The notes under the pieces were generated by a model. That model had not been told where the DNA came from, searched no databases, and saw nothing but the letters and a program-made list of their open reading frames with translations. 64,000 bases of DNA. Origin: JAWKTT01 sp041398965. Lineage in GTDB: Bacteria; Planctomycetota; Planctomycetia; Planctomycetales; Planctomycetaceae. Of this stretch, positions 63,461-64,000 are shown in pieces. Position 1 is the stretch's first letter, and each line of letters begins with the position of its first letter. A program made the position numbers and the translations under genes. Where the stretch lies: positions 13,119 through 77,118 of the forward strand of contig JAWKTT010000024.1 of assembly GCA_041398965.1 (NCBI GenBank). The letters are read 5' to 3'.

Positions 63461-63994
63461 CTATTTCGGAAACGGCTCGCCTCGCCACTCTGCTCGGCGT
63501 TTCGCCGCCTCCATGTCGACGCCATGTTGCTCTAGAAACCGCATTACTCGTTCGTATGCCGCAGCTTTCTCAGGGAATTGGGCTTTGTCGGGTATAGGGA
63601 ACATAAAGCAGTCACTTGCAAGTGTGGTTCCATGTTCTGTTTCGAGAGTATAGTCAGCTCCTAGTAGTAACATCTGTTCAATTATCTGATATTCCCTGCA
63701 TCCTGCCCCGGTCATTACTGCAGTGTACCCGCCTCCGTCTTGATGGTTTAAGTCTGCACCGGCATCGATCAGGACTTGAACGTTTTCTGCATTGTGAGAC
63801 AACACCGCTGCAGACAACAGTGATTGATTCGGGTGCAAGAATTCGACCGGGTCGAGTAGGTTTGGATTCCCGCCATGTTGCAGTGCCGCTTTTAGCCACC
63901 ATGAGTTGAAGTAGGTCAGGCTGTGCCTGACTTCCTTTTCGGTGTTGCTTAGTTCTTGTAGGGCAGGCTCCTGCCTGCCTTCCTTGTTGGGCAT
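63461..63994 (-). CDS. Ankyrin-repeat protein
   Basis: 177 residues. Ankyrin units: LLSAAVLSHNAENVQVLIDAG, GGGYTAVMTGAGCREYQIIE and the GADYTLETEHGTTLASDCF unit. The C-terminus (AAKRRAEWRGEPFPK) is charged. No signal peptide is visible. The first ~28 codons fall in a palindromic repeat, so the real start may be lost or lie elsewhere. Ankyrin repeats bind proteins; the target is unknown. Confidence 0.65.
   Translation of the reverse strand: MPNKEGRQEPALQELSNTEKEVRHSLTYFNSWWLKAALQHGGNPNLLDPVEFLHPNQSLLSAAVLSHNAENVQVLIDAGADLNHQDGGGYTAVMTGAGCREYQIIEQMLLLGADYTLETEHGTTLASDCFMFPIPDKAQFPEKAAAYERVMRFLEQHGVDMEAAKRRAEWRGEPFPK
63915..63990. repeat. Palindromic repeats under the ankyrin gene start
   Basis: Two related palindromes: GTCAGGCTGTGCCTGACTTC and GGCAGGCTCCTGCCTGCC, each followed by TTCCTT. 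A similar piece is at 57410-57440. They look like REP-type repeats and cover the first codons of the ankyrin gene. Confidence 0.55.
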
Positions 63995-64000
63995 GATGTT

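Overview
The window looks like chromosomal DNA of a planctomycete. The grounds are the paired DUF1592-type cytochrome c and DUF1552 genes, many secreted proteins of planctomycete type, a kinase with a C-terminal membrane anchor, a giant membrane-anchored secretin-like protein, weak Shine-Dalgarno use and moderately high GC. All function calls come from motifs read by eye; no database search was run.

Layout. 1-5 kb: the end of an SMP-30/gluconolactonase-like gene, then a minus-strand set of a glycosyltransferase-like protein, an unknown protein and a Ser/Thr kinase. 5.2-13.6 kb: a tightly overlapping minus-strand operon encoding a MoxR AAA+ ATPase, a vWA/beta-propeller protein, a TPR/beta-propeller protein and two small partners. 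This matches the published 'MoxR-vWA-beta-propeller (bpX) ternary system', a predicted NTP-dependent biological-conflict system, and is the most notable system here. 14-19 kb: DUF1592 cytochrome c, DUF1552 protein and a secreted unknown, probably one operon. 19.2-21.5 kb: a GlcD-like FAD oxidase, RNase HI and translation initiation factor IF-1 (infA). 21.6-25.7 kb: a wrecked zone with a collapsed GMC oxidoreductase, a cytochrome gene cut by an insertion sequence, and a MerR-like regulator. 25.8-29.4 kb: a large multi-pass patatin-like phospholipase. 29.5-40 kb: envelope proteins around the 2,160-residue secretin-like protein.

40-58 kb is an accessory region full of insertion-sequence debris (IS4-like, IS701-like, an rve-type element and IS110-like 3' ends). 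It carries an ankyrin protein, a VapBC-type toxin-antitoxin pair and two sialate O-acetylesterase genes flanking a transglutaminase/FGE-like protein. It also holds a block (50.3-56.1 kb) in which an esterase tail, a DUF1592 gene and a DUF1552 gene are all broken by many small frameshifts. The broken DUF1592-DUF1552 pair parallels the intact pair at 14-18 kb. 57-64 kb: small unknown proteins, a secreted trypsin-like protease, N-acetylglucosamine-6-phosphate deacetylase (nagA), an FHA-domain protein and an ankyrin protein whose start lies in palindromic repeats.

No rRNA, tRNA, CRISPR array or replication origin was recognised.
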